Assembly (NCBI RefSeq): GCF_003073045.1
Contig: NC_037590.1
Location: 12,982,311-13,046,310, forward strand
From: Pomacea canaliculata
Taxonomy: Eukaryota > Mollusca > Gastropoda > Architaenioglossa > Ampullariidae
Reading direction: 5' to 3'
DNA: 64,000 nt
In this document: piece by piece, positions 30,220 through 43,300 of the stretch
Layout: the number at the start of each line of letters is the position of its first letter
Numbering within the stretch: position 1 is the stretch's first letter
The notes under the pieces: model-generated
Told to the model about the DNA's origin: nothing
The model's input: the letters and a program-made list of their open reading frames with translations, nothing else
Database searches by the model: none
Made by a program: the position numbers and the translations under genes

Positions 30220-31900
30220 CGCACTGTTGTTCAGATACACAGTAAACATTTAGTCGTATAAAACAGCGGGCACAGAGCAAAAGAAAGAATATCACGGATG
30301 TCGTGTCGCAATGTTTCCGGCGCCATCTTAGATCGATATCAATTAAAGTTGATTAATTTAAAACACGATATTACACACTGATTGACATGGACGAACGCAA
30401 CATAACTAAAGCAGCACAAATGCACCGATACAATAGTGTCAAGGCCTTCAACTGCTCCTCAGCCTTTACAGATAATTCTTTCACGTACGAGAGGTGCAGA
30501 TATTAAACTCTCAGTCAAGAACCACAAAGTCAGAATTCATCTAGGAAACAAGCAGATCAACATGTAACTGAAAATAGTTCTTGTCTAGAGAGCAGATCAC
30601 CGTAGAGCTAATGCTGAAGGTGAAAAAGTAATGGCTGACATTGGAAACTTGTGGAAGAATAGTCGAAGAATAAAACTGCATGATTTCTACAGTTGCTCAC
30701 AAATACACAGCAGAAATTAAAACTCAGTCAATGACAAATACAAAGACACAAACGTCAAAGCAATCGAAATTACATTGAAGTATAATAAGAAACTGTTGTC
30801 AGGTGCTGTCATACCAGTTTTTTGACCTGAGTTCGCGAGAAAGAGGAAGGGAATGACTGGGAAGACAACAGCAAGGCCTTTCAATCACTCAAAACCTCAC
30901 TTATGAAGGTCAGCAATAAACCCAAAAATCATCAAAGTCTGCACTGGTAACTTTCTTGCAGAAAATAGGGCTGTGGTACACCGATGGATCGAATACTGCT
31001 TGGACATTTACAACTTTCTGCTGGCAGGGAACCTGAACATCCTGCTAAACGACATGGGTACCGACGGGAAGAGGTCGAATGGGCTTTAAGTAGTCTTTAG
31101 GGATGGATACAGTATGTTGAGGTGAAGAGAAAGTGAAGGTACTCACTGCCCTGTGTGGGGAATCTGGAATACCAAGTAATGGCTGCAAGACACGCCTAGT
31201 TAGTAATTCATCCAAAGTTATGTTCAACGTCGTCCAGAGTCGGCTGTAACGATGGCGGGGAACTCAGGATGCAAAAGCACAGTTAAACAGATCTTCAACA
31301 GAGCCATACTGATAGAAAAACATCATCAACATGAGTTGCAGGCTCTACAAACAAGGTCGGCGCCAATGTTAGAGCAGACGGAATGGAAATTAACTCAGAC
31401 AAGAGCAAAGTAATGGTGAACACTATCGGGAAACGTGGAGGTTCATATGAACGGTGTACAAGAGGTTCAGAGATTAAAGCACCTGTGGTGACCCTCTCTA
31501 TGGCCAGTAGGTGCACGATTGAAGTTTGACATAGAAACACAGCAGCGATGGTGAGACTGAATAAAATCTGGTTCAGGAAACTGCTCCAGGTCTCTCACAA
31601 GGAGTATCTATCTGTCTGCTAGGATTATTCCAGCTGAGGTGGCCTAGTCTGACCACAGACTCATGCCAGCGACACCGACGACAAGAGAGTGGGTAAGTTT
31701 GAGGAATTAATGATTGTATGCATCATTCAGTTAATGTGTAAAACGAAATCGTGAGTTTGACTGGCAAATTCTGTCTAGATGATGTTTTGCTAAATCAGTT
31801 ACTATCAGCTGAGTTTTCTGTAAAAAGAAGCAGCTTTCAGTGAACAGTGAAGTACGTGCATACAATGTCTGTAGATTATCATGCTTTCGTGTCTTATTTC
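30220..31900 (+). mobile_element. Degenerate LINE remnant and flank downstream of copy B
   Basis: The + strand contains fragments typical of non-LTR retrotransposon ORF2: LAENRAVVHRWIEYCLDIYN (about 30955-31013), the segment preceding the RT core, and RADGMEINSDKSKVMVNTIG (about 31372-31430), within the RT domain. Reading frames are interrupted many times. The block is paralogous to about 36540-38460 downstream of copy C: both share AAGTCAGA(A/G)TT(C/A)ATCTAGGAAAC and CATTCTGTCTAGATGATG-like segments. The LINE clade is not resolved. Confidence 0.6.
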
Positions 31901-32817
31901 ATCGACAATTAATAAATTACTTGTATTAAAACTTTGCCATGTATCTAAAATGCTATTTATTTATTGAGCTCTAACGTGTTTTCCATCAGTGTTTTAAATT
32001 TGAACTCAATATGTCAAGTACATTAAAAATTAAAACTGTTGTAAGTTCGTTGCCCTAAGCATTTTTCATTTTTCGACCTGAAACATTTATTGTTTTGTAA
32101 TAGTTGAAGCTTGTAGAACACAGTTACGAGAATGTATAGAGTAGCTACTTTGAAAAAAAAAGTGGGGCATTTAGTAAATTAGTATTTAAAATGGTTTATT
32201 TGAAACATGGTCTCTTCATGTAAAATGAACAAAGGCAAAACTTTCTTTCTCAAGTGAAATTTATTTTTTCCGGTCTGTCTTTTTGCAAATTAGTTCTTGA
32301 GTCACTTGAGTAGAAAGTCAGTTTTGGTTACTTGTCATACATGCTACATATCAGAGCTTCAAACATGGTCCATAATTAAGTAGTTTTAACAGTGACACAA
32401 ATCACTTCAAACACCAATAGCAATAAAACTAATAAAGTTTTGATTTTTTCCTATATTTTTTTATCTTCACATAAAAATAAAAATGCTAATTTAACTCATC
32501 ATTATAAAAATACTCATTTAACAAAAACTAAATTGTGTTTCGGTAACTAATTAAAGCTCTAAGATACAGGATGCACGGGGAAGACAAGCGGGTTGTCAGA
32601 GAAACGCACAACTACATTGTTGATCAAGTTACAAACATGTTGCGAGTAAAACACGAACACAAACTTCTACATGAAACATCTGACTGGGCCTTCTTCGTCG
32701 CTAGATAACTGCCGTGGTATTATCAAACAGTTCTATCTACACCTTCATACAAGGGGAGGGCACCGGCCTGTGCGCACTGCTGTCTCCTTGTACAGGGTTA
32801 TTGGGTTATCATTCACG

Positions 32818-34825
32818 ATGACCACCTCTACGTCATCTTCACTGCTTGTGGGGCTGCTGGTCGTCGTTGTGGCTGTCGTTATGGCGTCGGTGATTCCAGT
32901 TAGAGAAAAGAAGTGAAGTGCGGGAGGCTAGAGCAGGTACTTGAAACGTGCAGTGATGACAAAACACTGTTTATTTGTACACACAACTGGTTTTAAATGA
33001 AAACTCTTATTTTGACAGAAAGTTACTTTTTTGACAATGTTACTTTACCTTGCAAATTTCTCAGAGTGAAATTAGTGAAAAAATGCATCAAAACTGATAT
33101 TATATGCAGCAGTTTCAGGTTATGTGAGTTAAGTTATTAATCATTGTTTAAAATCCAACAGCTAATTGTCATGTGGACGGAGGGTCCATACCCGACGGCG
33201 GTGAATTGACAAGACCCTCGCTGCGACCTTGCATTTGGTTCAAATGTAGTGCTGGCAGAGTTTTCCGTTCGAGGAGCGGTGAGTGGTTAGGATGTAATAG
33301 AAGGCGGCAACGGCGAGTTGATATGTAAAGCGGGTGAAAGCAGGAAGGGAGATAACTAAAAGATGCTAACAGTATATAAGGGAGACAATTATTGATTTGT
33401 GGAAAAGAAGCCAATTCTAACAGACGAAAATTTTATTTTTTACAAAAATTCATGTTAATGAAATGAAATTAGTCATTTCTTCTTAATTATGCCCCGTCTC
33501 CAGCCATCAACTTTGGTTCAGGCTTAGGCCTTTGAGTAAGGTCAGGCCTTTGGGTAAGTGGTTAGTCTACTACCTGTGATGGGAGGTATGTGTGCTCTCC
33601 TTGAATCATTAGGACCAGATCAGAGTTATCTCTTCTACCACATGAATTATGTCGCTTAATGTGAACGCTTCGTTATGTTGGCTATTACTGGTGGTGCCTG
33701 TGTGTAGCCTTTATACATGGTTATTTATCTATATCTTCTCTACGTAGCAGATCAGGTACATCGCAATTTCTTCTAAGTAGTATTTTTAACCACGATCAAC
33801 CGGCAACATCTTGCCATGAAGGCAATAAACATCACAAATAAACTTTTCCACAACAACGTACATCTACCAAAACACACCCAACGACTGAGCCACAGTCGAA
33901 TAGCTTCTGACAAATTTGTTGTGAATCGGACAAAGGACTTCATTATCAGAAAAAAAAATGGTAAAACGCGCATTTTTTTCATGACATATTTAATTTCATC
34001 ATGATCACTTGATGACCATTAGAACCATATAAACTCAAGCAATGTGTGATAGTAATCATTTTCAGTTTCAGACATATTTTCGTATCGCTTTGGGTAGGCT
34101 GTCCTTTCAATCAAGAGTCTGGATATTGGGAAGTCAAAGACCATAGACTGTACCACCATGATCTGCCAGAGTGAGAACAACAAAGGCATCCACTACCTGT
34201 CAATGAAAACACCAAGCTGCGTAAGCGATTTCTAATACACTCCAAAGCATGCGGGTCAGAGGTCAGCAACCTGCACAATACTTAAGGTCAAGCTCTAGTC
34301 TGGCCGTCTAGGTAAAAAAATGAATCTATATAGTTAAATTACATTCGAAGTGATTTTTTTCAGGCTGACTTAAATGTGTTATATTTACGATTTTGGCCCA
34401 GTTCTTTGCAATTTTCATCATTTACATGTAAAAAAAAAAAAAAAAAATTTAAGTTACAATGTGTTACACAGCAAGCGAGTGTATGTGCGTGTGTTTGCAT
34501 CCTTTTGAACATGCGTTTACAGCCTACATTTGAGGTCAAATTATTCTTTACACGACAGTCATCCTTTCACTGTTCTCAATATAATGCGATCCTAATGAGC
34601 TTCGTGTAGCGAAATGCCGGTATATTTTTATAAAACAATTTTTTTTATTTATGCCATCGTTCACAGATTTTTCGATCTGCAGAATGTAAGGATGCTGAAA
34701 AGAGGTGTCACATAGGTGGGTCCTACTTCCCTTTAGCAGTCAGAGGAAGGCGCCTGAGCTGCACGTGCATTGTTGCCGAGATTTACGAGGACATCGTAAA
34801 GTTTCAGATTCATAATTAACCATAG
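32818..34825 (+). pseudogene. Array copy C: degraded pseudogene of the cysteine-rich family
   Basis: Remaining pieces are exon 1 (32818-32936), exon 2 (33162-33278), exon 6 (34098-34221) and part of exon 7 (from 34683). Exon 1 keeps the signal peptide but an insertion in the linker brings a TGA at 32914-32916. Exon 2 is intact, with Cys spacing like its paralogues. Exons 3, 4 and 5 are missing: intron 2 sequence runs straight into intron 4 sequence near 33490, and intron 4 into intron 5 near 33720. Exon 6 is 124 nt instead of 126 and frameshifted. Exon 7 is joined after TGCACGTGCATTGTT to sequence that lies in the 3'UTR intron of copy B, and its NCTC glycosylation site reads SCTC. The closest relative is copy B, which shares its 5' and 3' flanks. 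No functional product is expected beyond perhaps a 32-residue signal peptide fragment. Confidence 0.85.
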
Positions 34826-35080
34826 TGGAAGTATTATGACTACGCCCATGGTTAATCCTAGGGCAATTGAAAGTTGCAAAAGTATGGTTATATATATCTA
34901 ATGTAAAATCTGCCTTTCTCGTGAAGAAAACGGGGACGTTAGAAAAAAATCATTAAGCGGCAGTGGATGCTAATTTCTTTTTTGTATCCAGGTTACCATT
35001 GAAAAGGGTATTTAATTTTCTTGTGCATGCGAAAATTGCATTATAAACAATTGTGCTGACAAATTTTTGTCAATTTGCAG

Positions 35081-35370
35081 GCTTCATTTACAATGCTGGA
35101 ATGCCAGGAAGGATAACTGTTGGTCAACTTACAACCAGTTCTCCTAACAGGAGTGATTTCCCTTGAAGCGACACTTTATTGTGGCGAAGACAACATTGAC
35201 ACTCGACAGTCGTGGCCAGGCACCGAGTTTAATATGAGCGTGGACGCCGTTTGTCCACATTGATTTTATGCACATGTTTTAGGCAAAAAATTGCCAAAAT
35301 TTTTTGTTTCCTTTCTCGTTTTAATCTTTAACGTATTATAAATCAAATAACAAAAAAAAAAAAAAAAAAA
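35081..35370 (+). other. Relic 3'UTR exon of copy C
   Basis: Nearly identical to the 3'UTR exon of copy B from the CAATTTGCAG acceptor on, but the first cysteine codon reads TTC. The AATAAA region is replaced by an A-rich run at about 35348-35369. High similarity to B suggests a recent duplication of B and C. Confidence 0.6.
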
Positions 35371-36539
35371 GCCCTATTAGCAGGCAGCGTCAATTGATGT
35401 GTAATGATTCTGCCTCCCTCTAGACTCTTTCTCCCTTCTTTCTTCTTTCCCTCCCTCTCTCTTTCTCTCAAGACATATGAATCCGTAATGCTTTAAAAGG
35501 TTTTCGACTCGGGTATTTGATTCGGATGTGTGAAGCCACATCGTTTTCGTTTTATGAACAACTCAATTGATAATGCTTATATCCTCCTGTCATTTCTTTT
35601 TCGTCTAGATGTTGTTGAGTCGGAATTACAGTTGTTCGTTTGTCCAAGATGCAATGCACTGAGAAAGAAATTTATGCCTAAAAAATGTTACCAATAATGT
35701 ACCAAATTACATCTTTGAGGCCTTTAACTTATGAAATTTAACTAATAGTTGACTATTTAATTCATCATGCAACTTGTATAGCTTAGGATGTATGTTTTAT
35801 TTCATTGCTTTATATTACCCTGTGTACTGTTTGGATTCCCCTTAAAATGAGCTTTTTCAATATATCAATCTCTTTCTCTCACTCACTCTCTCTTTTCCAG
35901 TTTATGTAGTTATGTGAACATAGCCAATCTTAATTACTGTCCATGTTGGGATGTAAAATAATAGTATTGATGTACATATTACATATTTGTACTATCGAAA
36001 ATTAATTGTATCTATTTTAGCCTGTTAGGTTTAGTAAAGTCGTAGTTTCGCAAGTTTGTTAGATTTTTTTCAGCGTGCAAGATAAGAATTTTTTTATCAG
36101 CCAAGTGACATTGCGCTAGGAATTTAAATGGATGATAGTCGCCACTTAAAGGCAAAAATAAAGCTTCTTAAAAATCTCGGAAAGAGTACGATCCGTTTGA
36201 ATCTCTTCTAGTTTTGTGTCTGTTCATGTGAGAAAAGATTAATTTTTTAGAGGATTTTGTGTTTAATAAGAGAAATTACACGGCACTCTTTCGCTTGCTT
36301 CAACGAAGTCTCGTCCTCCGATGACGTCCACTAGAACCCAGTGTGAGCTGATGTAATGATATGGTCGGATATTGGTCATAGCCATCTTGATTGTTATCAC
36401 TAATCTATATCACTAATCCAACTAACGACACACCACCGATCACTTGAGTTCAAATCCTAACAATGACAGACACTTCCTGTCCCTCGCTGACGTCACATCA
36501 CGCTACAGCCTTATCACCGCCGTCACAGCCTGTACTCTA

Positions 36540-37406
36540 CCTCTAACCGACCACACTGCTCTCACTGTTGTTTAGACAGTATACATTTAGTCATTTCAAA
36601 CAGCGAGCACAGAACAAAAGAAAGAATATCAGGGCTATCGTGTTGCATGTTTCCGGTGCCATCTTAGACCGATATTAAATAAAATTAATTTAAACTACGA
36701 TATCACCGACTGAAACGGACGAACGCAACAAAACTAAAGGTACAGATATTAAACTCTTAGTCAAGATCCACAAAGTCAGAGTTAATCTAGGAAACAATCA
36801 GATCAACGTGTAACTGGAAATAGTTCTTGTCTAGAAACCAAATCCTCGTAGATAAGCTGAGACCTACATGCTCACGTAGCGAATACAATGTCTGTAGTTG
36901 ATGAAAAGAAAATTTGCAAACAAAAACTACAAAGCTGGAGAAAGATACAATTATACCAGAATAACTGCAGTGTACAACAAATTCAGTCATAATAAAAATA
37001 ACCACGCTAACAAAATACTCCAGTGAGAAGTTAATGTGGTTCCCATACGTACGGAATACTGAAGGTGAAAAAGTAATGGCTGACACTGGAAACTCCTGGA
37101 AGAATTGTCGAAGAATAAAACTGCATGATTTCTACGGTTGGTCAAGCTCTCCGCCAGTGCGAGCGCATACGGACTGGAAATCAACTCAGACAAGAGCAAA
37201 GTAATGGCGAACACTATCGGACAAGGGAAAACTGGAGAGCGGCGGACAACTTGAAGAGACGAAAGAACCTGGGAGTGATTCTCTTTGAGTGTAGCAGGTG
37301 CTCGGTGGACGTTCAACTCAGAAACATAGCAGCGACAACAGAAATGGCGAGACTGAATAAAGTCTCCGACAGAAAAAAATATAACATTTACCACAAATAC
37401 AAGGTC
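36540..37406 (+). mobile_element. Degenerate LINE remnant downstream of copy C
   Basis: The best preserved LINE signature in the window. Around 37140-37220 the + strand reads SASAYGLEINSDKSKVMANT (RT domain), and around 37310-37408 QLRNIAATTEMARLNKV followed by YHKYKV, the conserved segment after the catalytic core. Frames are broken and the element is truncated on both sides, ending in a (GGA)n run. It is paralogous to the remnant downstream of copy B, so the insertion is older than the split of these units. The endonuclease part is not recognisable. Confidence 0.7.
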
Positions 37407-37479
37407 TAGGAGGAGGAGGAAGAGGAGGAGGAGGAGGAGAGGAGGAGGAGGAGGAGGAGGAGGAGGAGAGGAGGAGGAT
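37407..37479. repeat. (GGA)n microsatellite
   Basis: An almost pure GGA trinucleotide run of about 24 units with a few interruptions, directly abutting the end of the LINE remnant. Confidence 0.92.
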
Positions 37480-37999
37480 GTCTAACATGTTTTTAGTGAT
37501 AGGACTGAAAATAACTCTTCTTTATCTTATCTTCATGCTAGTTCTTTTCTTGTATGTGTGTGTGTTTTTTTTTTTCTCGCGAGTATTTTGCTTAGTGTTT
37601 CTTGTGTGAATGTATGCATCTTTACAAATTCTTTGTCTTCACATGCGTTCCTTGACAAAACTGGCATTCAGTTATTTTGAGATTGCATTTTAGAATTTCC
37701 TGATTACCCTCTGTATTTTAAGACGAATGCACCTGTTCATTTCACAGACCTGTTGAATATGAGTACATATTATCAAGCCTCCTACTATCGTCCCTTGATC
37801 GTGGGGATTTATCAAAAATAAAAAATAGGTTAAAGAAACAAAAAATACATTTTCCCATACAATACCAAATGAAACATGCTAAATAATTGATACAGAAGCC
37901 GTTTTAAAGATATATATATATACTTTTCCAGTTTACCCATTAATATAACATTTGCTTCTGTCAAGGTCTCTGAAAAAATTTCCTTTGGCTGCCAGACAC

Positions 38000-38460
38000 T
38001 GTTACAATACCTAGTCTTTCTGACCCCGGCCCACGGCATACTTACAAAACTTATCTGGTCTACTATTGCTAACATCAACATCTGTCGGTGTGTTAGCATT
38101 ATTCCAGCTGCGATTGCAAAGAATTCGTTTCGGAAAGTTCAGACTCCTGCCAACACCGACGATCACAAGTGAGTGGATGAGTTTGAGGGAGAGATGTATC
38201 ATTGAACAAGAGTGAGAAAATGAGATTGTGAGCATGTTTGACTGGAACATTCTGTCTAGATGATGTTTGCTAAATCTGTTACCATCCAGCTGTGTCTTCT
38301 CTAAAAGGAAGCAGCTTTCTTACAAAGTCACAGGTCACATTCTGTCTGAACAAACTACAAAAAATTATTTGTTAAAACTGTGAGCAGCGTACGTTTATTG
38401 TGTTCGTAGATTACAATCCATGCATATCTCATTTTAAATGACAATGAATAAATAATTTTT
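38000..38460. repeat. Continuation of the duplicated inter-copy block
   Basis: Matches about 31600-31900 downstream of copy B: ATTATTCCAGCTG, then CCAACACCGACGA-like sequence, ATTCTGTCTAGATGATG, and an AAGCAGCTTTC segment. The order is kept. It lies between copies C and D. Confidence 0.55.
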
Positions 38461-38517
38461 GCTGCATCTTAGCAGTTTTATATTCTCTTTCAATATGAGT
38501 ACTTGAATTTTATTTTT

Positions 38518-39343
38518 TATGCTCTCCTGCCCTTATAAACACAAGAAAAAACTTCAATAGCTACATTCTTGTAGCCTCAACAAATAACTTTTGAATTTTC
38601 GATGTGCCCGGATTCTAACATTTCAAACAGTTGTGGAAAAAAATAACATTCCAACAAAGTTGTGTGTGCTTTGGCGGATTACTAAAGATATGACACTTTT
38701 CCACTTCACCTAACTCGGTCAGGAGGACGACTTTAAAAAAGCATCTGTGAGCCATTCTCAACGTGAGGAGAAAGCAAAGTGTAGACGCGACACTCTGTCC
38801 GCTCTCTTCCGTTAGTCGTCCTCGCTAGTCGTTGACGTTAACGGACATTCCAACATTTCAGTCGAGAAGCGATTCAATCAGTCAGGTTTGTCTGCATGAA
38901 GTCAAAAGGGTTACATAAGCTGTATGATGCCCCTACCATTTTGTTTCTGTTTGTCCATCTGTACCTACTTGCCTAATACAAGGACACTCCTAACTAGACA
39001 CACGTTGTCGCTTGTGAATGTATGTGACTTGACCATGTGAAAAACATGCACAAAATTGAGAAACTTGATCAAAGGACTGAAGGTAGAGGAGTCACGTGAT
39101 AATTTGATTGAAACCATGTCATGAAACTTTTTTTAAAATGTGCGTGTGTGCGTGCGTGCGTTGCGTGGAAAAATCACAAACTTCTACATCAAAGATGGGA
39201 CTCTCGTAATTATTTATCTTGAGATCAATGTCGTGGTATTTTTAAACAGCAGTGTCCTGTCAAGTGAGTGCACCTGTCTGTGTGCACTGTAGTCTCAGCG
39301 CCTGTGCTACAGAAGCCAGTGGTAGTGCGGACTCACACTCACG
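38518..39343 (+). repeat. Duplicated 5' flank of copy D (paralogous to 16920-17637)
   Basis: It shares long stretches with the flank of copy A, for example GCAAAGTGTAGACGCGACAC, GTCGTCCTCGCTAGTCGTTG and the leader AGCGCCTGTGCTACAGAAGC just before the start codon. It likely includes the promoter and 5'UTR of copy D. No TATA box or start site is identified. Confidence 0.65.
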
Positions 39344-40231
39344 ATGACCACCTCTACGTTGTCTTCGCTGCTTGTGGGGCTGCTGGCCGTCGTTGTCGCT
39401 GTCGTTATGGCGTCGGTGATTCCGGTGGAGAAAAATGCAGAGCGTGAGGCGAGAGCAGGTACGTGACACGTGCAGTGATGACAGAACAGGTACAGTAAGC
39501 AGTTGGGCGATCTGAACGTTGGGTGACATGGATGTATACACAACATGCATGAAGGAAAAAATGATGGGGAGATATATACTAACAACACCTTCAAAATGAG
39601 CTTGCTATTGTTTTATTTCGACAAATAACTAATCTATTTACGAAACACTATGGATTTTAGTTTTACAGGAAAACTACTTCTTTTGACAGTAAGTTTGCTA
39701 ATTTGCCAGCAAGTTCTTCTAACGCTATTTTATTTTGCAAATTTCTTCAAAAGAAACCAGTGTTAGTGTATGTCAAAACAGATATTTCGTGCATCCGTTT
39801 AAGGTTATGTAAGTTGAGTTTTAAACACTGTTTATGAAATCATCCCCAACAGCTGATTGTCATGTGGACGGAAGATTCATACCTGACGGCCACAACTTCA
39901 CGCGATTCACGACGGGACCCTGCGTTGTGTTCAAATGTAATGCTGGGGTAATCCTCCCTTTGAAGAGCGGTGAGTTGTTAAGGTGTAACACAAAGCCACT
40001 AACGGTGAGTTGTTATGGTGTAGCACAAGACGGCTAGCCGTGAGTTGTTGACATGTAATAGCTCATGTTGCTTTTAGACCTATGCATCATGCATGACGAG
40101 TGAGTGCTGCTCGATTGAGATCGTTGATGATCTTGACGACACTACAGTGAAAAAAGTCGGTCTAGGTAGAGTCCACAAAAAATATTCGGCAACTGCATAT
40201 CACAGAAAGTTATTTGAAGACTGATTAAAAC

Positions 40232-40322
<91 letters not shown>

Positions 40323-43300
40323 CAGCAACAAAACAACAACAACCGCAAGACGTGTAGCGCGTACTCACACTCCTAAGGAACATGCTTTTAGAATCTTTCG
40401 TGATGCATCGGGGCCAGCGTCTGAAAGTGAGAAGGGAGATAATCAAACACTGCGAGCAATAGGATCATAAGGGAGACAACTGTTTCCTGATGCGAAAGAA
40501 GACAGCGTAGAGTTTGGAAAAGGCCGTAAACAGCAAAATGGGAAGAGACAAATCTAATGGTCAATGACAACATTCAAAATTTTATAATTATTCTTTTTAT
40601 CACCTGTAGGGACATCGAGAACATCACAAGAATAACACAAAGAGTTGAATCAAATTTCAAGTATTGGTAACTGTTCTTTCTCTCTCCTTGTTTATATAGT
40701 GTCTCCTGTCAACAAAGCTAGATACTTACCTTAGAACTGTTTCACACTTGGAGACAGCGGCAATAGTTGTTCACAACAACAGTGAAACAGTGTGAAGTAA
40801 AACTGACAAAGACAAGAAACAGATGGAGTAAAACGACAAATAAACGAATGGCGGGTTAGACAGAAAGAAAAGGATAGATAGATAGCATACTGTGACATTC
40901 ATTGCTTTGTGACAGGGTGTTACAGGAACGGCCAGTGCTATCCTGTAGGAGACAAATACACCCTGGGATGTCTCGAACGCACGTGCAATACCACCAACGG
41001 CATCGCCGACTATGAGCTCACCAAGGAAGGTTTGTATTTAACCTCCTTATGACCTCATGACCAAAATAATACAGCCGTTATAAGCGGGCAAAGAGTTTCT
41101 GAATATTTAGTAAATTTTAAGTAGGAACAAACGGAAACAAAATTCTGACGGAGGGAAGTATGGCCTGCTGACCCTGACCTATAAGGCACATTAGTACACG
41201 AAGACAAGACAAGACAACACAGCACAACACAACACAACACAAGACCGATGTCCTAATGTTTTTTTTCCAACCGACAGGTTGTCTCGCATACGACGGCCTG
41301 ACGTGCGTCAACGTCGGCACCACGTGGACAAGCGAATGCATCACGTACCACTGTAGCCGCATCGTGCACTCCGAGTTCTCCATCTCCTACCACATGGAGC
41401 CAGTTGCTTGGGGTAAGTGAGTTCCGTCCATTACCACATGAAGACTGAGGCAATTTTAGACCAGATGGTGTGATAAACGTTTGTTTGATGTCCTATCACA
41501 CTGATATGTGTGGAGCTGGAAGGATATGCCCCGTCCCCAGCCACCAACTCCAAAGGCCTTAGGGTAAGTGGTTAGTCTACTACCGCATGGATCTTGTGAT
41601 GAGAGGTATGTGTGCTCTCCTTGAATTATTGGGACCAGATCACTTGGAACATCACACAACGCACGTTAACTGTCATTTAATAATGTCATTCTGTCCGTAC
41701 ATGACCTCAGGATGTCACCTGGGCGAAGTGTGCGTGCCAGAGAACCACACCATCACTGAGGATTGTCGTGTAGAGCAATGTCAACGACACTTCTCGTCCA
41801 TAGGATTCTACACTCTGAAGTTGGGTATGTCAGCTGTTATGTTGTGTGTGTGTGTGTTTTCTCTCCCCTCTCTCCTCTCGTCAGCTGAAACGCCGTTGTG
41901 CGGAGAATGACTGACATTAAACTGTTGTGCTCTTGATGTACATTGTGCCACTCGACAATAACTGCCAACATTTTAGGACTTAGAACGCGCAGCATCACGA
42001 CCAATGTAGATCGCGCTCTCTGCGCAGAACCAATAATATTAAATGAAAGATAACAGCCAGTGAACAGTGAGGCACGTGTAGACACACTGAACAACATAAA
42101 GATGAGGTAAAAGAGTAGAACATAAAGCTATGGATGAAGATATGAAGGACACAGTGTAAGATGGAGTCGTTACAAGATGGTTAGCATGACAAACAGTATC
42201 ACCAGGGAGTAAAGAATTGTAATTCAGGATAGTACTTTGTGAACAGGTATGTTTTCAGAGATGGTGTGAATGTAGCCTTGTAGTCCGAGTAGCGAATGTG
42301 ATGTGGAAGAGACTTCCACTGCTTAGCAGCACAGAGGGAGGACGTCCGTTGTCCGTGTGTGACTGTCTTTGTTGGAGGGAGGACAGAATGTGAGTCTCAT
42401 GAGGAGCGAAGGTTTCGAGCAGGGGTGTCTTCTCTGTATGTCGCAATTTCTTCTGCGTAGAATATTCAACTCGAGCCACCGGCATCATCTTGGAATGAAG
42501 GCAATAAACATAGCGAACAAACATATTTCAGAACATGGTACATCTACCAAAACACACCCAAACACACAGAGCCACAGTCCAAACGGTTTCTGACAATTTT
42601 GATGGGAATCAGACAAACGTGTGAACTTTATTACCTTTCAACAGCTGCCCATCAGAAACAAACAAACATGGCCAAACGCACCAGTTCCTTTATAACTAAT
42701 TGTATTATGGTTGTGCACCTGATAACCACTAGAATCACATGAACTCAAGCAATGCATATCAGGCAATGGTAATCATTTTCAGTCCCATATATTTTTGTGA
42801 TCGCTGTTGGGTAGGTTGTCCTCTCAGTGGAGAGTGTCTGGAAATCGGACAGTCTAAGACCATAGACTGCACCACCCTCACCTGCCAGCGGGAAGACTTT
42901 GAAGGCATCCACTACCTGTCCATCAGACCCACTAAGATACGTGAGCGAGTTCTGTCTGATACACTCCATTGCATGTCGGTTAGAGTTCATCCATATTAGA
43001 TAATTCTTACAATCAAGTTCAGTCTGTTGGTCTAGAGAGAAATTTCATCTAATCTTCATCGTTAATTTTCTTCTTCAATTTTAGCAACTACATATCGAAA
43101 GTATTTCCTATACTGCTTTCTTAAGTGATACTGTTTATTTTGACGTAAATGTATTAATTATGTTTATGTTGTTGTTGGGGTTTTTTTTGTTGTTTTTTTT
43201 TTTGTTTTTTTGTTTGTTGATTTCATTGGATGGTTTTGTTCTGGGGGGTGGGGGGAACTGACGTTAAACTGTCGTCTGAGATAAGTTTTTTTTCATATCC

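Noticed and set aside
40142-40446. Poly-leucine and poly-tyrosine open frames
   Set aside because: Translations of the (AAT)n microsatellite in intron 2 of copy D.
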